64,000 bases of DNA. Origin: Amoeboaphelidium protococcarum (Eukaryota > Aphelidiomycota > Aphelidea). The stretch lies in contig JALECJ010000257.1 of NCBI GenBank assembly GCA_023515745.1, positions 2,916,687 through 2,980,686 of the forward strand. The letters run 5' to 3'. Shown in pieces: positions 23,897 to 34,782 of this stretch (position 1 is the first letter of the stretch; each line of letters begins with the position of its first letter). The notes beneath the pieces are model-generated. The model saw nothing but the letters and a program-made list of their open reading frames with translations. It made no database searches and was not told the origin of the DNA. The translations under genes were made by a program, and so were the position numbers.

Positions 23897-26800
23897 ATGG
23901 AGGAAGATATTGTTACGAATAAATCATTCTTTTTGTACGGATTCAATAGCGTAAAGTTTGATGAATTGTCTCAGCTGGTACTATCTCTTGGTGGCAAAGT
24001 TTGCGATACAGTATCCGCAAACACTGATTACTTCATAACCACTCCGTACTAGGCCAAGAATACTTTTGGATCTGCAGAGATTAATATGGCCATACAGCTG
24101 GGTATACCTATTCTATCTGATTTGTTTTTTGCCATCCGATATCCCTTGCTTGTCGCATAAAGCAGTAGTAGCAATGAGCAGACTCCTTCCATTGGCAGCA
24201 GTAACAGTGGAGTGAAGCAAGATGATTTGCTTAACGCGTCCACATTGGAATAGCAATATTTATCCTAACCTGGACATAGCACATAGTCAAAGTAGCTAGA
24301 GTTGGGTTCTAATAGTAAGATCAAGAGTCGGAGCAGTAGTACCGTTAGTATTACCACTTCTTAACCAGATTATGATGGCTTTATGCAGAAAATAAATGAG
24401 AATGGCGCACATGAATTTCAATTGGGTAATCTTCCACGTGTTAATAAGGATATAGATGTTAAAGATCAAGCTATACGATCCCAGTGGTAGAAACTCCTTA
24501 CCACATATATCACTGGAGATGAGTTTTACAGCGAGAAGTTGAAATTTCATGATCAAGAGACCAAAAGGTATAGCAGGGAGATTTGGTTAGGAGTTTATGG
24601 CGTTGCCAGCGGTATTGTAGATATCGCTTCTGTGAACAAACATTAATTGGTGGAAAGACATGTCGATATGTAACTAATTGATGGTGCAAAGTAGTTGAAA
24701 TAATTTCTCCAAGCCGATTTGAGTGGTGATAGCTTTGGCGAATGTTGTGCCAAAGTTGACTCTGCTCTGTCTCGCCATGATCGTCTTGCTGCACTTTTCC
24801 CTAGTTTGGATGAATTTTATACTCACTTCTCCACTTCTATTATTGATGATTAGTATTTGCGAAGGTTGGCCGCCTTGAGAACTTACTCCAATATCTATCA
24901 CCAATTGATTTAATTACGCGATATCATCTTCAGTTGGGCGTAGATTGATGACTTGGATGTCGTTGAGGCTGAGAGTTGCGTATTATCTAAATTGCTAAAG
25001 GAGCATGGAGTTTAGAAGATTTTTGAATTCAATCTCTTGTCCAAGCTGCCGTCTTAGATTACCAAGTGCTTTAATGATTAAGCACCTTATATGGCGTACT
25101 ATGAGCAGTGCAAGATGCCGCTGTTGCGACCATTGATGAGGAGTCTGTTCTGTTTTCCAGTTCAGGTGATGAAGGGCTGTTTGAAAATGCGACTTGAGAA
25201 TGGATAGAATATCCTTCATTGGCATTTCGATTCTAGCAAGCTGATGCTTGTAGATTAGCTTCTGGAGGATTTTAAAAATAAGCTCTCTGTTGGCGTTAGT
25301 CTCAGGTAAAAGATCATCTCAGAGCTTACCAACATGGATAAGGAGAATACTGTGATTGATGCCGAATTTGACTCGTATATGAAGGAGACTTTGATACAAT
25401 ACCTGCACTTGATGGATCGAAAGTTTTAGATTAGCAAATCGCAGGCTTGGTTCAGAGATTCTGATAGTTTGGACATTGAATGGCAATTCTTGAGGAGCCT
25501 GTAGAGTTCAATTGTAGACTCTGATCTTTTGATAGCCTAATGTCTCTCCCGCTTGATTGGTAGACTGGTGGCTGGTATCATGTCGTACTTTTCAAATGTG
25601 CTTAATCCTCCTAAGTAGATGTTGGATAATGAAAAGCAGCTCATAAAATGGTTTAGCCGTGTGCTTGATAATATTCGAGTAAAATCTAGAAGAATTCTGC
25701 AATTCAGCAAGGCTCTCGTTATGGATCTTGAGAATAGTATCGATTTGCAATTAGACTCGGAATAGATACCGTAGCTTGTGACTTTACTTTAATCCTAGCA
25801 GTATGTTCTCTGTGAAGTTCCGTCAGCTCAGTTTATAATTTTAGCCAGTCCTTAACTGTTAGCTAAAGACAGTGGTATTAATCTAAGTATTCAAGAAATG
25901 CTCGAACCCAAGTTTTGGGGTAAAACTTATAACGATAAGCCTTAGGGTCATTTGTTGATCGTAAAGAAGTACGATTGCTTCATCTGGAATGGCGAAAAGG
26001 TGAAATTGAGTCTCAAAGTTCCCGCTGTGGACTTGAATGAGCATTTCGTGATAAAGCTGGTGTCCAGTCATGGATTCACCTTAAGCCAAGAGTGGGAAAA
26101 ATTCGTTAATTTTATGCAAGGCAACTAAGATTCTACTCTAAAAGTAGATTTATCTAAAATTGATGATAAAAAGAGTATCTCTGCGGATATCAACAAGAAT
26201 CTAAAGTAATTTCGTGGTCTTTTGTGTAAATTTGCTTTGTAGCTCCTCAATTCTGTAAATACTATTCGCCAGCTTACAGGATCTATTCAGTGCGTAGATT
26301 TGATTGAAGATTGCTTCACATTTGTATCAGACTTTGGATACCGGTCAATGGGTTTTATGACAGACAGTTCTGTAACGTGTAATCTTCACAAGGAGCTCAC
26401 GGCTTTCGCCATTGAATGGGTGTCTTTTACTTGTTCTGATTGCTCGCCTATCGATAAAAGAACCTTCAGATGGGCCTTGCTTGCTCTGGAATTTGTGATG
26501 ATGATTACGAAAGGCGATAGAATTTACGACCTGTCAGTGTAATAATTCACGACATTGAGATCGAAGGTGGCCTGCTGTATGACGTTACTGATTTCTCATT
26601 TCGATTAGACACATGAGGGTTAGCTGAGTGGTGATACTACACAAGATATGGAGAATGCTGTTATAATTGATGGTGTGGATATGAGTTTATTTGCTGATCA
26701 GGATGAGGATTATGCTCCATAATAAGCTACTAAGACTCCTGAGGTTGAATTGTAGATTGATGGATAAACTTTGGCTGGGAATAGCACGCGACTTCTCAAG

Positions 26801-27925
26801 ATAGAAGAGATTGAAAGCTCTCTGCAGCGAAAGTAAGTTGAGCGACGCGTAGCTGGTAAAGTCCTGGACCAGAATGTGTTGTAAGAGCAGGGCCTTACCG
26901 AGCTTCTAGCCGCAACCTCTATGAACTTGAAGTGGCAATAAGGCAAGTATTTGGGAAGTGGTGCTTTTGGTAGTGTGTATGCTGCCTTGAATTTAGAATC
27001 TGGCGACATGATGGCTGTGAAGGAGATTAAACTTCTGGATCAGGGCAATATGAAGAAGCTCGTGCGGTCTGTAATTGATGAGATGAGCGTTCTGCAGAAT
27101 TTGCGGCATCCGAATATTATCGAGTATTATGGTGCAGAGGTTCATCGAGATAAGGTTTTTATATTTATGGAATTTTGCAGTGGTGGATCCTTGTTCAATA
27201 TGCTGGAGAGCGGGAGGATTGAAGAGGAAAAAGTATTGCAACTGTACACTTATGAGCTACTCCAAGGGCTGCAGTATCTGCATCAGCACAACATCATACA
27301 TCGTGATATCAAGCCTGATAATGTCTTGATAGACCATCATGGAGTCCTGAAACTTGTCGACTTTGGTGGAGCCAAACAGTTGGTTGATAGAAATTCGATT
27401 TAGACCAGTAAGAAGAAACAGGCCAGCCTGACTGGAACACCTTAATACTTGGCCCCAGAAGTGGTGACTGGTAAGAACGCTGGCGCAAAATTGGGCGCGT
27501 AAGACATTTGGTCTCTTGGTTGTGTACTTTTAGAAATGGCCACCGGAAAACGTCCGTGGTCTCACCTGGACAATGAATGGGCTATCATGTATTAGATTGG
27601 CATTGGAGGTAATCATCCGGCAGTTGACAGCTCTCTGGTAAGCAAGTTGTGTTATGACTTTCTGATGTCATGTTTCCTACGCGCTGACCAGAGACCTTCT
27701 TCATCTGATCTCTTAAATCACGAATTTCTGAACGATACTGCCGCCAAAGTCACTGAACACCGCAAGAAGCAACCAGCCTCCCTGTATCCTAATCCTTGGA
27801 CATCTTTTGGTTTCGTCAATGGACTCCATTCGCCTGGTTATTCTCCATCTCTATACGGTAAGAGTTCCTACTTTTCATCGATGCGTTCTAGCATGAGTCA
27901 AAATTCCTACATGAATAACTTTTGA
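23897..27925 (+). CDS. Ssk2/MEKK4-type MAP kinase kinase kinase with N-terminal BRCT
   Basis: 1342 residues in one frame, checked codon by codon for absence of TGA between the ends. The N-terminus (about residues 8-75) reads as a BRCT domain: [40 protein letters not shown] and [13 protein letters not shown]. The central 700 residues resemble the alpha-helical regulatory region of Ssk2/Wis4/MAP3K4. The kinase domain begins near 1015: [56 protein letters not shown]. Ssk2-type enzymes phosphorylate the MAPKK of the Hog1/p38 stress pathway. The C-terminus is Ser/Tyr/Pro-rich. BRCT is not a known part of Ssk2 that I can recall, so the fusion is noteworthy; alternative splicing or a missed gene boundary could still separate it, though no intron signal is evident. 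Confidence 0.88.
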
Positions 27926-28067
27926 TTACTTTGTTTAATATAATCTTTTGGAAGGGATCTCTGGTCTGCATGTTTAAACTACTTTCTTCTCTCTGATCGT
28001 CGCGTATTTTATTGATCGTGAAGATTTTCTTCCCCTTTTAGCTACAAGGACTGATATTAGATTTGAA

Positions 28068-28556
28068 ATGCATATAATTTTATTGCTGCTTATCCTCTTG
28101 GTTGTGCAATTCGCGTCAGGAATCCCGCAAGATGGATCCATTCTATATGATATCAAAAATTATCGTATAATTCCGAGTCATTATGGGTAAAACTTATTTC
28201 TGCCTAGACAGTTTGCGTTCCGTCTATCTGATGCGGTTCAAGTACAAGGAGTTGATTGTAAGCGAGCAGGATATCGCTTAAATGAAGTGCGCCTCTAAAT
28301 CAACATGCTGATCCTCAACGGTCGATAATATCGCGTCGTATACAGCCCAATTGGTTGCAAGTAATCTACAGTATATCTTGAACTGGATTAGGAATCAAGT
28401 TTCGCGCCGCCGTTGGATGGTCATATTCGGGGCATATAGACTTTGACATTTTTCTTGAGATCTGATGTAGGTGGATATGCTCTGTTCTAAACCATCGATG
28501 GACGCATTGAAAGGGCCCGTTATCCTTTCAGTTTGCTAAGTCAATAAAGACATTGA
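28068..28556 (+). CDS. Small secreted protein, unknown
   Basis: 162 residues. A clear signal peptide (MHIILLLLILLVVQFASG) precedes a soluble domain with two cysteines (DCKRAGY, IGCKQS) that may pair. The mature part has beta-strand-like alternation (LNEVRLQINMLILNGRQYRV, IRGIQTLTFFLRSDVGGYAL). No family recognised. It lies 142 bp after the MAPKKK gene and 283 bp before ALG9, on the same strand. Standard-code translation breaks at several Gln codons, which is why it would be missed. Confidence 0.6.
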
Positions 28557-28839
28557 TATCCTCGGAGCTGATTTAATGAATTTATGATGAGTAAAAGTTC
28601 TACTTCTACTGTGCACACTGAGTGCTTCTTTAGCTATTTGGATCCTGATTAACACCGATCCGTGGGAACGCGTGCCACTTTAATCGCCGACGCGTTTCAG
28701 CCAGTTATCATTTGTTCGTTGATGTTTTGTTGAGGAGACTTTGTTTCGCCCAAATCTTCTTTTATTCTGGGAGTTCTTCGAAGGAAATCCGTTCTATCAT
28801 CCACAGGGATTTACATTACGACGTTTTACTGTAAATATA

Positions 28840-30867
28840 ATGCGAAGAAGATAGAAATCCGGATAATAAAATTCTTAACATACACTGACTAATGCGCCTA
28901 CGGAGAATGTGAGTGAGTATCGACCACAGGTAATTCGATCCTCTGGTTGGCTGAAGATGTTCGTTGTCCTCTCATGTGTAAGGTGTGTCATGTCGATCAT
29001 TATGCCTATTCTGTCTGACTGCGATGAAGTGTTCAACTACTGGGAGCCTAGTCATTACTTGAATTATGGTCATGCCTTTCAGACATGGGAATATGCACCA
29101 TAATACGCCATTCGTTCTTGGTTCTACGTCGCGATCCACTCTGCAGTTATCCATGTATTTAAGCTGTTGATGTTATCTAAAGTATCTCAGTTCTATGCTC
29201 TTAGATGCGTTCTATGTATAATGAGCAGTTTTAGTGAAACAGTGCTGTATTAGTCAGTCAGGTCAAATATAAGTCCATAGATTGCCAAGTATATGATTGC
29301 AATATCAGTGTTCTCTCCTGGAATGTATATTGCCTCCTCCGCTTACCTGCCTTCATCTTTTGCTATGTATACAACGGCTTTAGCTTTTGCTTAACTTTTC
29401 AAGTCTTACGGCTTATAATCTATGGCCCTTACCAACTCTATAAGTTTGACTAATCCATTTAAAGCTATTGGTATTCCTATTCTGATCATTGCGTGTGGCG
29501 CTATAATTGGCTGGCCATTCAGTGGACTCGTCGCAGTGCCATTTGTTTTTGAGGAACTATTCGTAAGGTCACTTCAGTCTGGTAATACCATTGTCGTATT
29601 TGCTAGGCGTCTATTAATGGTAGTTTATAGTTCTGTGGTATCGCTTCTCGTTATACTGGTTCCTTTGATATTATTTGATGCTGCGTTCTATAGAAAGATT
29701 GTAGTAGTGCCATTGAATATCGTTTTATATAACGTGTTTAGTTCATCATAATCTGCTGATGGTGGTGGTCCGAATATTTATGGAACTGAACCTTGGTATT
29801 ACTATTTAAAAAATGGATTCCTTAATTTTAATCTGGCCTTTATTGCTGCCCTGATGAGTGTTGTTGTTCTGTGTATTACTTCTATGGTTGCATTTAAAAC
29901 TTTGGTCTCCACAATTAACGTGTCTTTTCTGGCTTCATCTAATGGTCGTCCGTTCATATCTCTTTTATTCAAGCTGCTCCCCATGTACTTGTGGATTCTG
30001 GTATTTTCTGCTTAACCTCATAAAGAGGAGAGATTTCTGTTTGTGATATATCCCCTGATTAGTCTATCAGCGGCTATTTGCCTCTGCTTATGTAAATAGC
30101 TACTTATTCATGTTTTATAAAATCATAAAAGATCCGCATCTTAGTCATCTGTTGATCGTATAATGCTTAGATTGCCCAAATTGGCGATGTTTATTGTGAT
30201 GGCCACCTACGCTTGTCTAAGCATGTCCAGAATTTACGCTTTGCATAAGCATTATGGCTCGGCGATGGAGATTTATTCTGTGCTCAGAACTTATCCAAAT
30301 GTTACCAACTCGAACGATGTAAAGTAGTAATCAATACTCTGCCTTGACTCTGAGTGGTATAGATTTCCTTCCCATTATCTCCTTCCAGAGAACATGAAAG
30401 TGATATGGCTACATTCTGATTTTGATGGACAATTGCCAGCTTATTTCGAGTCTCCTAATTTGCAACTGGACTCTCAGAACGCGCTATTGTCGTGGCTCAA
30501 AAATAGGCCAGGAACATTTAGAGCCAAAGCATCGTTTAACGATAGGAACTAGAAAGTTTTGGATAGATTTGGCAAGAAGTCACAGTGCGATTTCTATATT
30601 CGCTACAATTCGCATGAAGGCTCAATACAAGATGATAAGGCAAGTAAATAGCAATCTAGTCTTACAATGAAAACTTATGTTACGCTGGCTGATGGAAGCT
30701 CTCTCCGCTACTAATCCAAGGTGTGCCTTCCATTTCTAGATGCAGAGGCCACCGAGAGTGTATGGGCGCGATCATTTTATCTACCAAAATTGGCAACATC
30801 CAATTCTATGTAATAGAGGCGATTTCAGAAGCGATACGGTGAATATTGTCTCTATGCCATGCATTGA
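28840..30867 (+). CDS. Alpha-1,2-mannosyltransferase ALG9
   Basis: 675 residues, polytopic GT-C glycosyltransferase. ALG9 adds the seventh and ninth mannoses to the lipid-linked oligosaccharide in the ER lumen for N-glycosylation. Family features: the first luminal loop with the catalytic acidic pair, SDCDEVFNYWEPSHYL; RSWFYVAIHS; GWPFSGLVAVPF; the PHKEERFLFVIYPL loop (HKEERF motif); and a C-terminal luminal domain with CLDSEWYRFPSHYLLPEN and SDFDGQLPAYFE. The start ATG at 28840 gives a basic Gln/Asn-rich N-terminus; the codon nearer the first helix is GTG. Upstream sequence holds two ACGCGT palindromes (28668 and 28690). Confidence 0.92.
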
Positions 30868-31293
30868 ATACGTGTAGTGGATTCCGTTTGTAACACTTGA
30901 GATTCATGTGCATCTGCTTCATTACTGTATACTCCGCAGACGATGATTTATTCAATGACAATGCTGTTTCAATAAGACATTAGAACGGTCATAATTTTTG
31001 TTTTTGAAATCTTAGCTCGGTTAAGATCAAATAGATGCAGTTAATTGTATTTTTAAAGGCTTTTTAATATATTTTTCTTGCCACGTTGCTTTAAATAGGC
31101 TTAGCACAGAAGCAGAGTGTGTTAAAATCGTTTCAGATTGATCCGTTTCATCTCTCCGCGCGATTTCTTTCTTCGTTGTTCTCAAACCGTGCGCGCGTCC
31201 ATTTACTCTCTTTGTTCCATTAACAACATTATTATAGTCCATACAGTATTGTAATATTGTTATAGTGGCATTATACAGAGACAATTAGGTAGT
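30868..31293. other. Intergenic region, about 430 bp
   Basis: No supported gene. Presumed 3' end of ALG9 and promoter of the CM1 protein. A CG-rich patch (CGCGCG type) lies near 31155-31200. Confidence 0.35.
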
Positions 31294-34200
31294 ATGTAAA
31301 ATTAGTTTATTCTTGCAGAGTCTGATGATTTGCTTCCTCTGAATCAGTAGTCATAACAGTTATAATCATAGTAATAAGATGACAGTCAGCTCAAGTCGGA
31401 GAATCCTCTGCGGACGAGTCAATTGTAGTAGACAGACAGTCTGTTTAGTCTGAATAGCTTCTTCAGTGCTGAGAATAGGTAATAATAGTAATAGTAACGT
31501 AATGCTAGTGATGATTTTAGACAGAGTAGTAGTTAGCTTAATGTACCTACGGATTTGTAATCATTGCATAAAAGTGATCTCGTGATGGATTCCCATTAAC
31601 CAGCGGCGAATACTCAGCATAAGACTTTGCGTGAATAAGAGCATTTGATTGATCAGTTGAAGAAGGAGAATTTCTCTTTAAAAGTAAAGCTGTATCATAA
31701 GGACCGTGATGATCCTGCCGGCTTAGGAAGCTCTGTAAATGGATCAAGAGACTTTTAACTGCAGCGCTCTACTAATTCTGTTGTCAATAATAGTAGCAAT
31801 CAAGGCGGTGTCGCCGCCAATCCTAACATTAATGATACTAAAAAACAAGAAGAGCTACTCCGTCTTTAAAGGAAGATTAGGGAGATGGAGTAGGAGATGG
31901 AGCTTAAGAAGTAGAGTGAACAGAAGTTGTTTGAAGTGAATCAAGTCCTATCGTAGAGAGCTGTTGAGATTGAACATTTATGCGGTGAGAACGAGTCTCT
32001 GAAGTTGTAGATAAAGTCTTTGGAATAGTAATAAGAGCAACTCGAGCATTTGAATCGGAGTTTGTCCTATTCTTAGTAGCAATCTCAAGGTGTATAGTAA
32101 TAATAGAATTAGTCTTAGTCTTAGCCGTAATAAATGTTTAATGCTGGTCGATCTTCTAGTCAATTGTCTATGAATTAGAATTTGCCTGAATAGTCTTCAT
32201 TTCATTCAATCATTCCTAATACGCAGCTGGAGCAGGGTATTAATATGCTCAGAGATTAAATCTCGTAATTGAAGTTGTAATTGATAGAGTCCACGTCCAA
32301 GGGAGATTATCTAATGAATGAGTTGGAACAGAAGAGTTAGAATCATTAGAGATCCATCAGACAACTCTATGAGTAATTCACTGTGGATGAAGAGAAATAC
32401 AAGCGAGTTATTAGTCAGCTGCGTAATGAGTTGAACTTGAAGTAGAATGAAATTTCACATTTGACATCGCAGTTGGACTAGACTGTGCGCAGTAAATCGT
32501 ATGAGGAGTCGTCGCAGAGTGTTGAGATTGAGAAGCGATCTAGAGAGTTGGAGCAGTACAGAGCCAGATTAAAGTCGAGTGAAGCTGAGAAGGATAAACT
32601 GATGATAAAAGTGCACGCTGTGGAAGTTGAATGTGAAGAGAAGCGATCGTTGGTTGAGTAGCTTACCAGATAGCTTGAGAATAAGTCCAGAGAGTGCTAG
32701 GATCTCTCTAATCAGACCATGTAGTTCCAAGATTAGAGTAAGAAAGCAGCCTCGTCTTAGGCCAAGCAAGTTTAGGATCTTAATGCGTTGGTAAAGATGA
32801 AGGATGCTGAAATTGCTGCAATGAAAGAGTAGATTCACAGTCTGTAATCAAAGATTAATTAGCTTGAAGACGGTTACCAGACTTAATCGAAATCAGTTTA
32901 GAGAGAATAGGACGAGATTAGAAAGGAATTGAATTTGTAAATTGAAAGATTCAAGATCAAATCTTCAGAGTAGAGTTCTGAATTGTCGATATTGAGAAAA
33001 GAGAAGCAATAGTTAAAGCAGTAGATGGAGTAAGTTCTCAATGAGAATGATGAGAAGATGGAGAAGGTTCTTGAGGAATAGAAATTGTTGCAACAGGATT
33101 TGAGTACGATGCTGCATGAGAATGAATCCCTGCGCAAAGACTTGAAGTCGGTCGAGAGTCAGTGTAACTAGGCCAAGAAGGATAAGTAAAGTTGTGAAGA
33201 TTAGATGCGCGAAATGAAAGTCTAAATGGAAAAGTATAGTGATTAGGTGATGGAGTACAAGTCTAAAATTGATAAGCTCAAGACCAACTTGTAAGCTAAA
33301 GAATCTGAACTGAATCAGCGGATAACATAGATGTAGGACTTGAATTTGCGCCTGGCTTAGCTTCAGAAACATATGCTGTCGGACAATGAGGTGACCAAAC
33401 ATTTGGAAGATCAGTATCTGGTTGCGATTGAGGAGAAGGACAAATTTCTTATTGAGTTAAATTCACTGATTGATATCACTATCGCAGAGTTTGATGTGGG
33501 TGCTATGAAGAGATTTGATTCACTTGGTGTCATCAATCCGTCAAAAGACTTTGCCAAGTTCTCGGCACAACTCAAGTCCAAGTGCGATCTGGTAAATAGT
33601 TTTACTTCTCGTCTCAGGAGTGATGTGGACGGTTTTCAGAGTAAATTCCAGCGCGATATTGCAGCTCTGTACAAGAGATTGGATAGAAAACTGGCCCAGA
33701 TGGACAAATTTGAAGGCATCGTCCAGGATGCTGTGGCTGTATAGCGAAAGTTTAAATAGAAACTAAGAGAAAGTTAGAATGAGTGTAGTCTATTAAAATC
33801 TCAGGTTGATAGTGGTAGGTAGAAGATTGCCGATTTAACGCAGAAGCTTCATACGAAACAGTCGGATCTTCTTATCCATAGCACGATGGAAAAGTCGAAA
33901 TTTGCTCAGATTGATGCTCAGCTGTTAGATTGTAGGAACTAGCTGCGTTTGAAGGAGAATGAGCTGATGCTATTAAATGATGAGCTGCAGTAGATGAGAG
34001 AGTCTAAAAGTCGTGATTACTAAAAGCTGCAGCAAGATCTGAAGTCGGCGGAACATGAATTGAACTTGTCCAAGTCCGAATTGCAGATAAAGTAGAGAGA
34101 AATTAGATTTTTATAGAAACTGCTGGAGGAAGCGCAGAAGAGCAATTATCAGCACTCTTCTAATTAGTAAGATATCGTGAGACTGAATGAAGAACTATAG

Positions 34201-34518
34201 CGAGATGTTGACAGACTCAGGCAGTAATCCATACGGTCCTAAACTGTCATCAATGATAAGAATGGTGGTACAAACAGTGCAGATTATGATCGCCTCCTCA
34301 AGGATTATTAAAATCTGAAGCGAAAGTTGGAGAAGAGGGAGCAAATGATCGGTATGGCCTTGTCTAAGCTGGAATTGGTCAACACTCGGCGCGACTCTGT
34401 TCAAGCGGCCATTCTGAATCAGTTCTCAGATGATGTTCGCAACATGATGGCTGCGTCCACTAATACCACTCCTCAAACGGATGCTGTTAATAATATTAAT
34501 AATTAAAAGCGTTTATGA
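31294..34518 (+). CDS. CM1-domain (centrosomin/Mto1-like) coiled-coil protein
   Basis: 1074 residues. After a Gln/Ser-rich N-terminal 105 residues comes TLREQEHLIDQLKKENFSLK (from about residue 109), a close match to the CM1 motif of Cnn, CDK5RAP2, Mto1 and Pcp1 that binds and activates gamma-tubulin ring complexes. The rest is coiled coil, with a polyglutamine-like patch at 32090-32130 written mostly as TAG and TAA. Inferred role: recruits or activates gamma-TuRC at microtubule-organising centres. Unlike fungal Pcp1, CM1 and PACT are on separate proteins here (PACT protein at 13.0-17.1 kb). The start ATG is followed directly by TAA (Gln). An upstream intron reading (GTATGT ... TTGCAG) was considered but the open frame through it makes it unnecessary. 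Confidence 0.82.
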
Positions 34519-34782
34519 ATGAAATGTCATATCTCAATAGCTGCTGTTTTTTAGTAAGAAGATTTTTTGATATCAGTTTGAATTCAGGCCGGCCATTAAA
34601 AAGAACCGCTTTATAATGAGGATAAAAATAGCCTTTGCCCAATGTCTGAACATGGCTTAAATTTATACCTAAAAATTATATTTCTTCTTATAAGTTTATT
34701 CTTACCATTATATATCAAGGTAGTAGTTGTTGCCAGACGTATAATATAAATAAGAGATACTGAAGAGAAACTTTGACTTGTC

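Noticed and set aside
31288-31320. Intron upstream of the CM1 protein (GTATGT ... TTGCAG)
   Set aside because: The ATG inside the supposed donor opens the same frame through the interval, so no intron is needed, and it would be very short.
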